Below, piece by piece: positions 1-7,880 of a DNA stretch of 13,789 bases (the first letter of the stretch is position 1; the number at the start of each line of letters is the position of its first letter). Under the pieces are notes generated by a model. It saw only the letters and a list, made by a program, of their open reading frames with translations, ran no database searches and was not told where the DNA came from. The DNA lies in assembly GCA_948441955.1 (NCBI GenBank), contig CAOJQZ010000063.1:1-13789 (forward strand), read 5' to 3'. This DNA is from an uncultured Lachnospiraceae bacterium (GTDB lineage: Bacteria > Bacillota > Clostridia > Lachnospirales > Lachnospiraceae). The translations under genes and the position numbers were made by a program.

Positions 1-519
1 ATTCATTTTGACAAAGACAGCCTTTATTTTTTTACGGCGAGAGGAAAGAACTTCTGCCATGAGCTTCTTAAAAATGGGAAAGTGCAAATACTGGCTTACA
101 CCCGCTTCAAGGAAATGATACGACTCTCCGCAAAGGCCGTACCTGCTCCCGAATCGGAGCAGGAAGAAAAAATAAATACGATTTTTGCTGAACAACCCTA
201 TCTGGCAAATGTATATCCGGGCGGCACCCGGAAAATCGGAATCATTTTTGAAGTGAAGCATGGCGAAGTCGAATATTTTCATCTTGGTGTAAATCCAATT
301 TTCCGGGAAAGCTATACGCTTGGAAAAGGGAGGATTTCAGAAAAGGGGTATTTCATTACCGACAGCTGTATTGGCTGCGGAAAATGTCAGAAAGGCTGCC
401 CGCAGAGATGTATCGTACAAGGAAATCCCTATCAGATCCAGCAGGAACACTGCCTGCACTGCGGAAGCTGCTACGAAAACTGCCCGGTAAATGCGGTTTG
501 GAAACGAGGCTCAAAATGA
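1..519 (+). CDS. Flavin-reductase-like (PNPOx-type) protein with C-terminal 2x[4Fe-4S] ferredoxin domain, 5' partial
   Basis: The frame is open from the first base to the TGA at 517-519, so the start lies outside the window; 172 codons are visible. A GTG at 82 could act as a start, but the residues before it read as a continuous fold (a DSLYFFTARG-like strand), so I treat the gene as truncated. The first two thirds resemble the split-barrel pyridoxamine 5'-phosphate oxidase / FMN-binding family. The C-terminus carries two classic Cx2Cx2Cx3CP motifs (CIGCGKCQKGCP near 367-402 and CLHCGSCYENCP near 448-483), which predict two [4Fe-4S] clusters. Such fusions are probably cytoplasmic flavin/iron-sulfur electron carriers or reductases; the substrate is unknown. 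The stop overlaps the start of the macrodomain gene (ATGA), so the two are likely translationally coupled. The ferredoxin part is certain; the flavin-domain assignment is moderate. Confidence 0.8.
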   Translation: MHFDKDSLYFFTARGKNFCHELLKNGKVQILAYTRFKEMIRLSAKAVPAPESEQEEKINTIFAEQPYLANVYPGGTRKIGIIFEVKHGEVEYFHLGVNPIFRESYTLGKGRISEKGYFITDSCIGCGKCQKGCPQRCIVQGNPYQIQQEHCLHCGSCYENCPVNAVWKRGSK

Positions 520-1295
520 ATCAGACAGAAAGAAGAAATTACTTAATCAAGAAATTGCTCTTAGAACAGCCGGAATATGCCAGTCTGCAGATTCCGGAGG
601 ATGAGGGCGGACAAAAAAGGCTTCTGCGCTCTCTTTTTAATATTCGTATGCCCCTGCCTGCAAGTGACAAGTTTTTAGAAATACAGGATGCTTATCTTAA
701 GGAAGAGACGAGGAAAAAGGGAATTACAAAGTTCTCTAAGCTGGCTCCGGTACAGGAGGGGATTTATCTCTGGCAGGGAGACATTACGGCGCTTGCCTGT
801 GATGCCATTGTAAATGCGGCAAACAGTCAGATGCTGGGATGCTTTTGTCCCTGCCACGGCTGTATTGACAATGCGATTCACACTTTTTCCGGCATTCAGC
901 TTCGGTTGGCCTGTGGGAAGCTAATGGAGAGGCAGGGACATGAAGAACCTGTGGGGAAAGCAAAGATTACGCGGGGTTTTAATCTGCCCTGCCGTTATGT
1001 CCTTCATACAGTGGGGCCGATGATTCACGGCCGGCTTACGGATAAGGCTCTTGAACTGCTGACATCCTGCTATCGTTCCTGTCTGGAGCTGGCAGAGGAA
1101 AATAAGATAAAAAGCATTGCATTCTGCTGTATTTCTACAGGGGAGTTCCACTTCCCAAATGACAAGGCGGCAGAGATTGCAGTCCGAACGGTAAAGGAAT
1201 ACCGGGAACAGATTCACAGCGGTATGGAGGTGGTATTCAATGTTTTCAAAAATGAGGATTACGAAATCTACAGAAAACTGCTTGGAGCAGATTGA
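516..1295 (+). CDS. Zinc-type macrodomain protein-ADP-ribose hydrolase
   Basis: 259 residues. The start is ATG 516, which overlaps the upstream stop and has GAGG about 7 nt before it; the longer open frame from 384 lies inside the preceding gene and is not expected to be used. The macrodomain spans about residues 80-255: GDIT at 88-91 and VNAAN at 99-103 form the ADP-ribose pocket, followed by GCFCPCHGCIDNAIHTFSG (108-126), the insertion typical of zinc-dependent macrodomains paired with class M sirtuins. C109, H114 and C116 are the expected Zn ligands; C111 and C113 are extra cysteines. The N-terminal ~75 residues are the helical extension seen in this family. The known role of relatives is hydrolysis of ADP-ribose from protein, reversing the partner sirtuin. 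The sirtuin gene follows with a 56-nt overlap, which supports a writer/eraser pair. Confidence 0.93.
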   Translation: MNQTERRNYLIKKLLLEQPEYASLQIPEDEGGQKRLLRSLFNIRMPLPASDKFLEIQDAYLKEETRKKGITKFSKLAPVQEGIYLWQGDITALACDAIVNAANSQMLGCFCPCHGCIDNAIHTFSGIQLRLACGKLMERQGHEEPVGKAKITRGFNLPCRYVLHTVGPMIHGRLTDKALELLTSCYRSCLELAEENKIKSIAFCCISTGEFHFPNDKAAEIAVRTVKEYREQIHSGMEVVFNVFKNEDYEIYRKLLGAD

Positions 1296-2124
1296 AAAGC
1301 TGAAAAAAGAACTTGCACAGGCGGACGCGGTGATCATTGGAGCCGGTGCAGGTCTTTCCACTGCTGCAGGTTTTGCATATACCGGGGAAAGATTTCTGCG
1401 CTATTTTTCCGACTTTGAAGCAAAGTACGGTTTTCACGATATGTATTCGGGAGGCTTTTATCCGTATCCTGCGCCAGAGGAGTATTGGGCGTACTGGAGC
1501 CGCTATATCTATATCAACCGGTATATGGATGCGCCGAAACCGGTATACGACAGACTTTTTCAGCTTGTGAAGGAAAAGGATTATTTTGTGCTCACTACGA
1601 ATGTGGATCACTGTTTCCAGAAAGCAGGTTTTGACAAGAAAAGGCTGTTTTATACCCAGGGAGATTACGGTTTGTTCCAATGCAGCGAACCCTGCTGTCA
1701 GGAAACCTTTGAGAATGAGGATATGGTCCGCAAAATGATAGAAAGGCAGCAGGATATGCGGATTCCCGCCGAGCTTCTGCCAGTCTGCCCTCATTGCGGG
1801 AAACCATTGACCATGAATCTGCGTTCGGACAGTAAATTTGTTGAGGATGAGGGGTGGCATCTGGCGGCGGAGAGGTACAACAATTTTGTACGCACCAGGA
1901 AGGATCTGCGGATTTTGTTTTTTGAACTTGGGGTTGGATATAATACCCCGGGAATTATCAAGTATCCCTTCTGGCAGATGACGGCGGAGAATCCGAAGGC
2001 AGCCTATGCCTGCATCAATTTTGGTGAAGCCGTCTGCCCAAAGGAGATTGAGGAGCAGTCTATATGTATTGACGGGGATATTGGAGAGGTTCTGCGGCAG
2101 ATTAGACTATGTAAATACACATAA
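1240..2124 (+). CDS. sirTM: Class M sirtuin (SirTM), protein ADP-ribosyltransferase
   Basis: 294 residues. ATG 1240 is preferred over ATG 1252 because GGAGG at 1226-1230 sits 9 nt upstream. The Rossmann NAD site is GAGAG at residues 34-38. TTNVD at 119-123 contains N121, and the sirtuin catalytic HG is replaced by QG (Q140 in FYTQGDYGLFQC). Zinc-ribbon cysteines are C148, C152/C153, C183 and C186. The Asn plus Gln pair without the catalytic His is the signature of class M sirtuins, which in Staphylococcus and Streptococcus ADP-ribosylate a lipoylated GcvH-like carrier rather than deacylate. The preceding gene is the matching macrodomain hydrolase, overlapping by 56 nt. No GcvH-L or lipoate ligase is visible; either could lie left of the window. 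Class assignment is strong; the target protein is unknown here. Confidence 0.93.
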   Translation: MFSKMRITKSTENCLEQIEKLKKELAQADAVIIGAGAGLSTAAGFAYTGERFLRYFSDFEAKYGFHDMYSGGFYPYPAPEEYWAYWSRYIYINRYMDAPKPVYDRLFQLVKEKDYFVLTTNVDHCFQKAGFDKKRLFYTQGDYGLFQCSEPCCQETFENEDMVRKMIERQQDMRIPAELLPVCPHCGKPLTMNLRSDSKFVEDEGWHLAAERYNNFVRTRKDLRILFFELGVGYNTPGIIKYPFWQMTAENPKAAYACINFGEAVCPKEIEEQSICIDGDIGEVLRQIRLCKYT

Positions 2125-2231
2125 AATAGGAATGATATCTTGAAAGAAACAGTTATCTTCAGCAGCTTATTTAATAAATATCTGATATTAAGGGAAGAAA
2201 ATATGTTGGTGCGAATTTAACATAGAAACAG

Positions 2232-2260
2232 TTGAATTAATTTCCTAAATTCAGTATACT
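2232..2260 (+). promoter_or_regulatory. Sigma-A type promoter for the hydroxy-acid oxidase-holA-lepA-hemW block
   Basis: TTGAAT (2232-2237), 17-bp spacer, TATACT (2255-2260). The predicted start is near 2267, giving a leader of about 49 nt to the ATG at 2316. The rest of the 2125-2315 gap is AT-rich. It contains a 13-nt palindrome TATTTAATAAATA (2168-2180) and no obvious intrinsic terminator for the sirtuin unit. Confidence 0.65.
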
Positions 2261-2315
2261 CAATAAAGAGATAAAAATGAATCATTTATTGATAGAAGAA
2301 AAGGGGAATAAAGTC

Positions 2316-3329
2316 ATGACTTACGAAGAAGTGTTAAAAAATGCAAGAAACTGTGTAGGAGATATTTGTAAAGCCTGTCCGGTATGTAACGGAAAAGCCT
2401 GCGGCGGCAGGATACCTGGTCCGGGAGCAAAGGGGACCGGCACGGTAGCAATTCAAAACTACGATGCATGGCAGAGACTGTATGTAAATATGGACACGAT
2501 CTGCGAAAACAAACCGGTGGACCTCACTTTTCATGTGTTCGGACAGACCTTTAAGGCTCCTGTTTTTGCAGCTCCCATCGGTGCTATGAAGCTTCACTAT
2601 GGGGATAAATATGACGATCTGGAGTATAATGATATTTTGGTTTCCGCATGTGCGGATGCTGGAATCGCCGCATTTACAGGCGACGGGACAAACCCCGCAG
2701 TGATGGAGGGGGCGACAAAAGCGATTAAGGCTGCAGGAGGAAAGGGTATCCCGACTGTGAAGCCTTGGGATGTAAATACATTGGCAGAAAAATTTGCACT
2801 GGTAAAGGAAGCGGGAGCATTTGCCTGTGGGATGGATGTGGACGCGGCAGGGCTTCCGTTTCTTAAGAATCTTACTCCTCCGGCGGGAAGTAAATCTACA
2901 GAGGAGCTTAAAGGTATAATTGCCGATGCGGGAGTGCCGTTCATCCTGAAAGGAATCATGACAGCAAAGGGTGCGCAAAAGGCAAAAGAGGCAGGCGCGG
3001 CAGCGATCGTAGTGTCCAATCATGGCGGCCGTGTACTGGATCAGTGTCCGCCTACAGCAGAGGTGCTTGGGGAAATTGCAGATGCAGTTGGAAAGGATAT
3101 GAAGATTTTTGTAGACGGCGGTATCCGTTCCGGTGTGGATGTATTTAAGGCGCTGGCTCTTGGCGCGGACGCAGTACTTATCGGGCGTCCGTATGTGACG
3201 GCGGTATATGGCGGAGCAGCTGAGGGAGTAAAGGCGCTGACGGAGAAGCTTACTGCAGAGCTTAAGGATACCATGGCAATGTGCGGTGCGCATTCCCTTG
3301 ATGAGATTACAAGAGATATGGTCAGATAG
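2316..3329 (+). CDS. FMN-dependent alpha-hydroxy-acid oxidase/dehydrogenase family protein with N-terminal Cys cluster
   Basis: 337 residues from ATG 2316. The frame extends to an ATG at 2277, but that would leave only about 10 nt of leader after the promoter, while AAGGGG lies about 9 nt before 2316. The protein is a TIM barrel of the glycolate/lactate oxidase family: FAAPIGAMK (84-92), GDGTNP (122-127), catalytic-region K212, the SNHGGRVLD motif with the active-site base H236 and R239, and the FMN phosphate loop DGGIR (267-271) plus GRP (290-292). It should oxidise a 2-hydroxy acid such as lactate to the keto acid with FMN. The N-terminus is unusual: C13, C18, C21, C24 and C29, with Cx2Cx2C spacing that suggests a metal or Fe-S site and perhaps electron transfer to a carrier instead of O2 in an anaerobe. 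Substrate is unknown. It lies 3 nt before holA. Confidence 0.88.
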   Translation: MTYEEVLKNARNCVGDICKACPVCNGKACGGRIPGPGAKGTGTVAIQNYDAWQRLYVNMDTICENKPVDLTFHVFGQTFKAPVFAAPIGAMKLHYGDKYDDLEYNDILVSACADAGIAAFTGDGTNPAVMEGATKAIKAAGGKGIPTVKPWDVNTLAEKFALVKEAGAFACGMDVDAAGLPFLKNLTPPAGSKSTEELKGIIADAGVPFILKGIMTAKGAQKAKEAGAAAIVVSNHGGRVLDQCPPTAEVLGEIADAVGKDMKIFVDGGIRSGVDVFKALALGADAVLIGRPYVTAVYGGAAEGVKALTEKLTAELKDTMAMCGAHSLDEITRDMVR

Positions 3330-3332
3330 TGA

Positions 3333-4328
3333 ATGAAAAGCTTAAATGAGGATATAAAAACAGGAAACCTAAAAGGCGTTTATCTACTGTATGGCGAGGA
3401 GTCCTATCTTAAGAAGCAGTATAAGGACAGGCTGACAAAAGCGGTTCTGCCGGAGGGCGATCAGATGAATTATGCTTACTACGAAGGAAAAGGCATTAAT
3501 CCGGCAGAAATTATTGATCTTGCAGAGACAATGCCGTTTTTCGCTGAACAGAGATTGATTGTGATCGAGAATTCCGGATTTTTTAAAAATGCAGTTCCGG
3601 AGCTCTCTGATTACATCAAAACAATGCCGGAGACAGTCTGCTTTCTGTTTATAGAAAATGAAGTAGATAAACGAGGCCGCATGTACAAGGCTGTAAAAGA
3701 TAAAGGACGAATCGTTGAGCTTAAGAGGCAGGATGAAAAGACGCTTCTTTATTGGATTGCGGGAAATGTAAAACGGGAAGGCAGGATGATTAAGGAGACA
3801 ACGGCAAAATATCTGCTTGCTATGGCTGGAGATGACATGGAGGGGCTGGTGCATGAGCTTGAAAAGCTATTTTCTTATACGCTGGGACGGACAGAGATTA
3901 CTGCGGAGGATATTGATGCAGTCTGTACGGTGAAGATTACCAATCAGATTTTCGACATGGTAGAGGCAGTGGCCATGAAAAAACAGAAAAAAGCGTTGGA
4001 TCATTATTACGACCTTTTGGCGTTAAAAGAGCCGCCCATGAGAATATTATTTCTTCTATCCCGCCAGTTTAAGCTTCTTCTTCACGTAAAGGAGCTGAGA
4101 GAAAAGGGCTGTGATAAAGGAACAATCGCGAAAACAGCAGGTCTTCATCCCTTTGTGGCAGGTAAATATATGCAGCAGAGCAAAAGCTTTTCTAAAGGTG
4201 AGCTGCGAAGGATCATGGAGGATGCGGCTGATACCGAAGAAATGGTAAAGACAGGGCGCTTAAATGACAGGATGAGTGTAGAACTTTTTATTGTCAGATA
4301 TAGTGCAGCGTCTGAATATAAGGATTAA
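3333..4328 (+). CDS. holA: DNA polymerase III delta subunit (clamp loader)
   Basis: 331 residues, the usual length. The N-terminus contains GVYLLYGEESYLKKQY, followed by the LAETMPFFAEQRLIVIENSG segment and the MRILFLLSRQFKLLLHVKELREKG helix typical of the HolA C-terminal half. HolA opens the beta sliding clamp within the replisome clamp loader. The ATG at 3333 follows the upstream stop by 3 nt with no clear ribosome binding site, so translation is probably coupled to the oxidase gene. Finding holA directly behind a hydroxy-acid oxidase is atypical; comEC is the more usual upstream neighbour in Bacillota. rpsT, often next to holA, is not in the window. Confidence 0.95.
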   Translation: MKSLNEDIKTGNLKGVYLLYGEESYLKKQYKDRLTKAVLPEGDQMNYAYYEGKGINPAEIIDLAETMPFFAEQRLIVIENSGFFKNAVPELSDYIKTMPETVCFLFIENEVDKRGRMYKAVKDKGRIVELKRQDEKTLLYWIAGNVKREGRMIKETTAKYLLAMAGDDMEGLVHELEKLFSYTLGRTEITAEDIDAVCTVKITNQIFDMVEAVAMKKQKKALDHYYDLLALKEPPMRILFLLSRQFKLLLHVKELREKGCDKGTIAKTAGLHPFVAGKYMQQSKSFSKGELRRIMEDAADTEEMVKTGRLNDRMSVELFIVRYSAASEYKD

Positions 4329-4340
4329 GGAGAAGAATAC

Positions 4341-6155
4341 GTGGCAGGAACAGATCAGAGTAAAATTCGAAATTTTTGTATCATTGCCCATATTGATCAC
4401 GGGAAGTCGACACTGGCTGACCGCATTATTGAGATGACAGGTCTTCTTACAAGCAGGGAGATGCAGTCTCAGGTGTTGGATAATATGGAGCTTGAGAGGG
4501 AACGGGGTATTACGATCAAAGCGCAGGCGGTCCGTATTGTATACAAGGCAAAAGACGGGGAGGAATATATTTTTAATTTAATAGACACTCCGGGACATGT
4601 AGACTTTAATTATGAAGTTTCAAGAAGTCTTGCAGCCTGTGACGGCGCCATACTTGTAGTAGATGCGGCTCAAGGCGTGGAGGCCCAGACACTGGCAAAC
4701 GTATATCTTGCACTTGACCATGATCTGGATGTAATGCCGGTTATTAATAAGATTGATCTGCCAAGCGCAGAGCCGGAGCGCGTGATAGAGGAGATAGAGG
4801 ATATTATCGGGATCGAGGCGGGGGATGCGCCCAGAATATCAGCAAAGACCGGAATGAATATAGAAGAAGTACTGGAGCAGGTGGTGGAGAAGATTCCTGC
4901 GCCGGGAGGCGATCCGTCGGCTCCTCTTAAGGCTCTTATTTTTGATTCTATATATGATTCCTATAAGGGGGTAATTGTATTCTGCCGGATTAAGGAGGGC
5001 GCGGTAAAAAAAGGCACGTCTATTCTTATGATGGCAACAGGGGCAAAAGCGGAAGTTGTAGAAGTGGGATACTTTGGCGCCGGACAGTTTATTCCCTGTG
5101 AGGAGCTTTCTGCCGGTATGGTTGGTTATATAACTGCCAGTCTCAAAAATGTGAAGGATACCCGTGTGGGAGACACGATCACCGATTCCAGAAAGCCCTG
5201 CGGCAAACCCCTTCCAGGATACAAGAAGGTAAATCCAATGGTATACTGCGGGATGTATCCGGCGGACGGAGCCAAATATCCGGATCTTCGTGATGCACTG
5301 GAAAAACTTCAGCTCAACGATGCATCTTTGCAGTTTGAGCCGGAGACATCCATTGCCCTTGGTTTTGGATTTCGGTGCGGCTTTTTAGGACTTCTGCATC
5401 TGGAGATTATTCAGGAACGTCTGGAAAGAGAATATAACCTGGATCTTGTGACGACGGCTCCGGGTGTTGTTTATAAGGTATATAAGACAAACGGTGAGGT
5501 CATAGAGCTTACGAATCCATCGAACCTTCCGGATCCGTCTGAGATTGATTATATGGAGGAGCCAATTGTAAAAGCAGAAATAATGGTAACCTCTGAATTT
5601 ATAGGTGCAATCATGGATCTCTGTCAGGAGAGGCGGGGAATGTACGAGGGAATGGAATATATGGAAGAAACCCGCGCAGTGCTCCATTACAGGCTGCCGT
5701 TAAACGAAATTATTTATGATTTTTTTGACGCACTGAAATCCCGTTCCAGAGGTTACGCATCCTTTGACTATGAGATGGCGGGATACGAGCAGTCGGAGCT
5801 TGTGAAGCTTGACATTTTGATTAATAAAGAAGAGGTAGATGCCCTTTCCTTTATCGTACATGCAGGGACTGCCTACGAGCGGGGACGAAAGATGTGTGAG
5901 AAGCTGAAGGAAGAAATACCGAGACAATTATTTGAAATACCGATTCAGGCGGCCATTGGAAGTAAGATTATTGCAAGAGAGACTGTAAAAGCAATGCGCA
6001 AGGATGTCCTTGCCAAGTGTTACGGCGGAGATATTACCCGTAAGAAGAAGCTTCTGGAAAAGCAAAAGGAAGGGAAGAAGCGTATGCGCCAGGTTGGAAA
6101 TGTTGAGATTCCGCAAAAAGCATTTATGAGCGTTCTGAAGCTGGACGATAAGTAA
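4341..6155 (+). CDS. lepA: Elongation factor 4, ribosome back-translocating GTPase
   Basis: 604 residues, typical of LepA. Start is GTG 4341 with AAGGAGAA (4327-4334) just upstream; it begins 12 nt after holA ends. GTPase motifs are AHIDHGKS (16-23), the switch I region with RGIT (55-58), DTPGH (82-86), NKID (136-139) and SAKTG further on. The C-terminal half has the LepA-specific FRCGFLGLLHLE segment and a basic tail (KCYGGDITRKKKLLEKQKEGKKRM, given here by its key stretch). LepA acts on the ribosome during translation under stress or in initiation. The stop overlaps hemW by one base, so the two are coupled, a common arrangement in Bacillota. Confidence 0.98.
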   Translation: MAGTDQSKIRNFCIIAHIDHGKSTLADRIIEMTGLLTSREMQSQVLDNMELERERGITIKAQAVRIVYKAKDGEEYIFNLIDTPGHVDFNYEVSRSLAACDGAILVVDAAQGVEAQTLANVYLALDHDLDVMPVINKIDLPSAEPERVIEEIEDIIGIEAGDAPRISAKTGMNIEEVLEQVVEKIPAPGGDPSAPLKALIFDSIYDSYKGVIVFCRIKEGAVKKGTSILMMATGAKAEVVEVGYFGAGQFIPCEELSAGMVGYITASLKNVKDTRVGDTITDSRKPCGKPLPGYKKVNPMVYCGMYPADGAKYPDLRDALEKLQLNDASLQFEPETSIALGFGFRCGFLGLLHLEIIQERLEREYNLDLVTTAPGVVYKVYKTNGEVIELTNPSNLPDPSEIDYMEEPIVKAEIMVTSEFIGAIMDLCQERRGMYEGMEYMEETRAVLHYRLPLNEIIYDFFDALKSRSRGYASFDYEMAGYEQSELVKLDILINKEEVDALSFIVHAGTAYERGRKMCEKLKEEIPRQLFEIPIQAAIGSKIIARETVKAMRKDVLAKCYGGDITRKKKLLEKQKEGKKRMRQVGNVEIPQKAFMSVLKLDDK

Positions 6156-7243
6156 TGAAGCCCTTAGAATTATACATTCACATTCCATTTTGTATCAGAA
6201 AATGCGGATACTGTGATTTCTTGTCTGCGCCTTCCGGTAAGGAAGAGCGGGCGGCATATGTAAAGAGCCTCTGCAGGAAAATCCGATCCTATGCGGAGTT
6301 TGCAGGGGATTATTGTGTTACGACGATCTTTGTAGGCGGGGGAACTCCGTCTATCCTTGAAGCAGAGCAGATGCAAAGAATTTTTACGGCGGTAAAAGAG
6401 ACCTTTAAGCTGGGGGAATCTGCAGAGATAACCATAGAGATGAATCCCGGAACCGTGACAATAGAAAAACTTAATATCTATAAAGCTGTAGGTGTCAACC
6501 GTCTGAGCATCGGCCTTCAGTCAGCGGACGACAGAGAGCTTGCGGTACTTGGCAGAATCCACACATACGACGAATTTCTGTGTTCCTATCATATGGCAAG
6601 AAAAGCAGGATTTCAGAATATCAATATAGATCTGATGTCTGCAATTCCGTATCAGACAAGAGAAAGCTATGAGAAGACGTTAAGGACCGTTGCGGCGCTT
6701 GAACCAGAGCACATTTCCTCATATAGTCTTATTATTGAGGAAGGTACGCCGTTTTATGAAAAGTACGGCGGGGGAAGAAACGCAGCCTGTCTTCCGGATG
6801 AGGATACGGAACGTCTGATGTATGAGGATACGAAACGTATTTTACAGGAATACGGCTATCACAGATACGAGATATCCAATTATGCAAAAGAAGGCTTTGA
6901 GTGCCGGCATAATCTCGGCTACTGGGAGCGTACAGAATACCTTGGCATCGGCATGGGTGCGGCCTCTCTTATAAATAACAGACGCTTTACAGAAGGAGGA
7001 GAAGCAGAGGAATTGAGTGTAAAGGATCAGATGGCAGAATATATGTTTCTTGGACTTCGGAAAATAAAGGGTGTATCAAAGCAAAGATTTGCAGAAAGCT
7101 TTGGCAGAAATATGAAAGAGGTATATGGGACTGTAATAGAGGACATGAAAAAGAAGGGCCTGCTGGCAGAGCATGGAGATTCTGTACTTCTGACAGAGAG
7201 AGGTATTGATATTAGTAATTATGTGATGAGCAGGTTTTTGTAA
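6155..7243 (+). CDS. hemW: HemW-like radical SAM heme chaperone / coproporphyrinogen oxidase homologue
   Basis: 362 residues. ATG 6155 overlaps the lepA stop (TAATG). The radical SAM motif is HIPFCIRKCGYCDF with C13, C17 and C20 (Cx3Cx2C), without the fourth Cys of the true HemN CxxxCxxCxC motif, which favours HemW. GGGTPS near residue 55 and HNLGYWERTEYLGIGMGAAS in the C-terminal half are also family features. HemW inserts or transfers heme to client proteins; many Bacillota copies are misannotated as HemN. The stop codon TAA (7241-7243) lies inside the left arm of the 92-bp palindrome, but the C-terminus looks normal. The usual downstream hrcA-grpE-dnaK cluster is absent. Confidence 0.95.
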   Translation: MKPLELYIHIPFCIRKCGYCDFLSAPSGKEERAAYVKSLCRKIRSYAEFAGDYCVTTIFVGGGTPSILEAEQMQRIFTAVKETFKLGESAEITIEMNPGTVTIEKLNIYKAVGVNRLSIGLQSADDRELAVLGRIHTYDEFLCSYHMARKAGFQNINIDLMSAIPYQTRESYEKTLRTVAALEPEHISSYSLIIEEGTPFYEKYGGGRNAACLPDEDTERLMYEDTKRILQEYGYHRYEISNYAKEGFECRHNLGYWERTEYLGIGMGAASLINNRRFTEGGEAEELSVKDQMAEYMFLGLRKIKGVSKQRFAESFGRNMKEVYGTVIEDMKKKGLLAEHGDSVLLTERGIDISNYVMSRFL

Positions 7244-7330
7244 TCTGGGACAGGGTAAACTGCAATCCGGGACGTAGTAAAACTAGTTTTACTACGTCCC
7301 GGATTGCAGTTTACCCTGTCCCAGATTACA
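7239..7330. repeat. Perfect loopless 92-bp palindrome between convergent genes
   Basis: Two 46-bp arms are exact reverse complements with no spacer; the centre is ACTAGT between 7284 and 7285. Each arm holds two imperfect direct copies of a unit of about 20 bp: AATCTGGGACAGGGTAAACT (7242-7261) and AATCCGGGACGTAGTAAAAC (from 7264), so the element has four units, two per orientation. The outer TGTAA of each arm supplies the stop codon of hemW (+) and of the transporter gene (-). TTTT flanks both sides in direct orientation (7235-7238 and 7331-7334): a possible but weak target duplication. On + the stem is followed by TTTT, so it may terminate hemW transcripts; on - the following bases are A-rich, not a U-tract. 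It could be a REP/BIME-like or MITE-like element or a bidirectional terminator. Confidence 0.95.
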
Positions 7331-7880
7331 TTTTAAACACAATACCAATAACAGCCCCCGCCGCTATCCATACAAGCGGATGTAGTTTTTTTAACTGCTT
7401 TACCTGCAGAAGTACAAAGGCTCCCAGACAGATAAACACGCTTGTATAGTCTATCTGTGTCACGCCTCCCACCGTGGAGATGAGTGCAATTTTAAGAAGC
7501 TCCCAGACAGCATATCCAATCAGCGCCGCCACTGTGGGACGTATTCCGTAGAACACGGCTTTTACCGTGGGATTTTCACTGAAATTTTCCAGAAATTTAG
7601 CAATAATAACTATAATCACCAGCGCAGGAGCTGTCAGCGATAATGTAGCTACAATAGCGCCGGGAACGCCGGCAGCGTTATAGCCGGCATATGTTGCCAT
7701 ATTGATTCCAACGGGTCCAGGCGTACTCTCGCTGATTGCAACCATATTGGCAAGCTCGCTTGCAGTATACCAGTCATATTTTGCCGTAAGATCCATAAGA
7801 AACGGGAGAGTTGCCATGCCGCCGCCGATGGAAAAAAGTCCGATCTTGAAAAATTCGAATGCTAATGTCAGATAGATCAT
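7326..7880 (-). CDS. Half-size chromate transporter (ChrA family), second gene of a pair
   Basis: 184 residues, one CHR domain (full-length ChrA has two). The N-terminus has the FFKIGLFSIGGGMATLPFL signature and a later ESTPGPVGINMATYAGY motif, followed by several hydrophobic segments; an inner-membrane protein. It overlaps the upstream paralogue by 4 bp (ATGA), so both are made together and probably assemble as a heterodimer of opposite topology, as proposed for short-chain CHR pairs. CHR proteins export chromate or related oxyanions; the real substrate in an anaerobe is uncertain. The stop codon (complement of 7326-7328) lies inside the right arm of the palindrome. Confidence 0.92.
   Translation of the reverse strand: MIYLTLAFEFFKIGLFSIGGGMATLPFLMDLTAKYDWYTASELANMVAISESTPGPVGINMATYAGYNAAGVPGAIVATLSLTAPALVIIVIIAKFLENFSENPTVKAVFYGIRPTVAALIGYAVWELLKIALISTVGGVTQIDYTSVFICLGAFVLLQVKQLKKLHPLVWIAAGAVIGIVFKM

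Noticed and set aside
384..515. N-terminal extension of the macrodomain frame
   Set aside because: It lies within the ferredoxin-coding region of the upstream gene; ATG 516 has its own GAGG site and gives the family's usual length.
921..1361. Long minus-strand open frames opposite the macrodomain and sirtuin genes
   Set aside because: They lie opposite well-conserved coding sequence, have no plausible ribosome binding sites and no recognisable domains.
2168..2180. TATTTAATAAATA palindrome as a terminator of the sirtuin operon
   Set aside because: AT-only, too weak a stem and no T-tract.
2277..2315. Earlier ATG for the hydroxy-acid oxidase
   Set aside because: It would sit only about 10 nt after the predicted transcription start, while 2316 has a better ribosome binding site and matches the family N-terminus.
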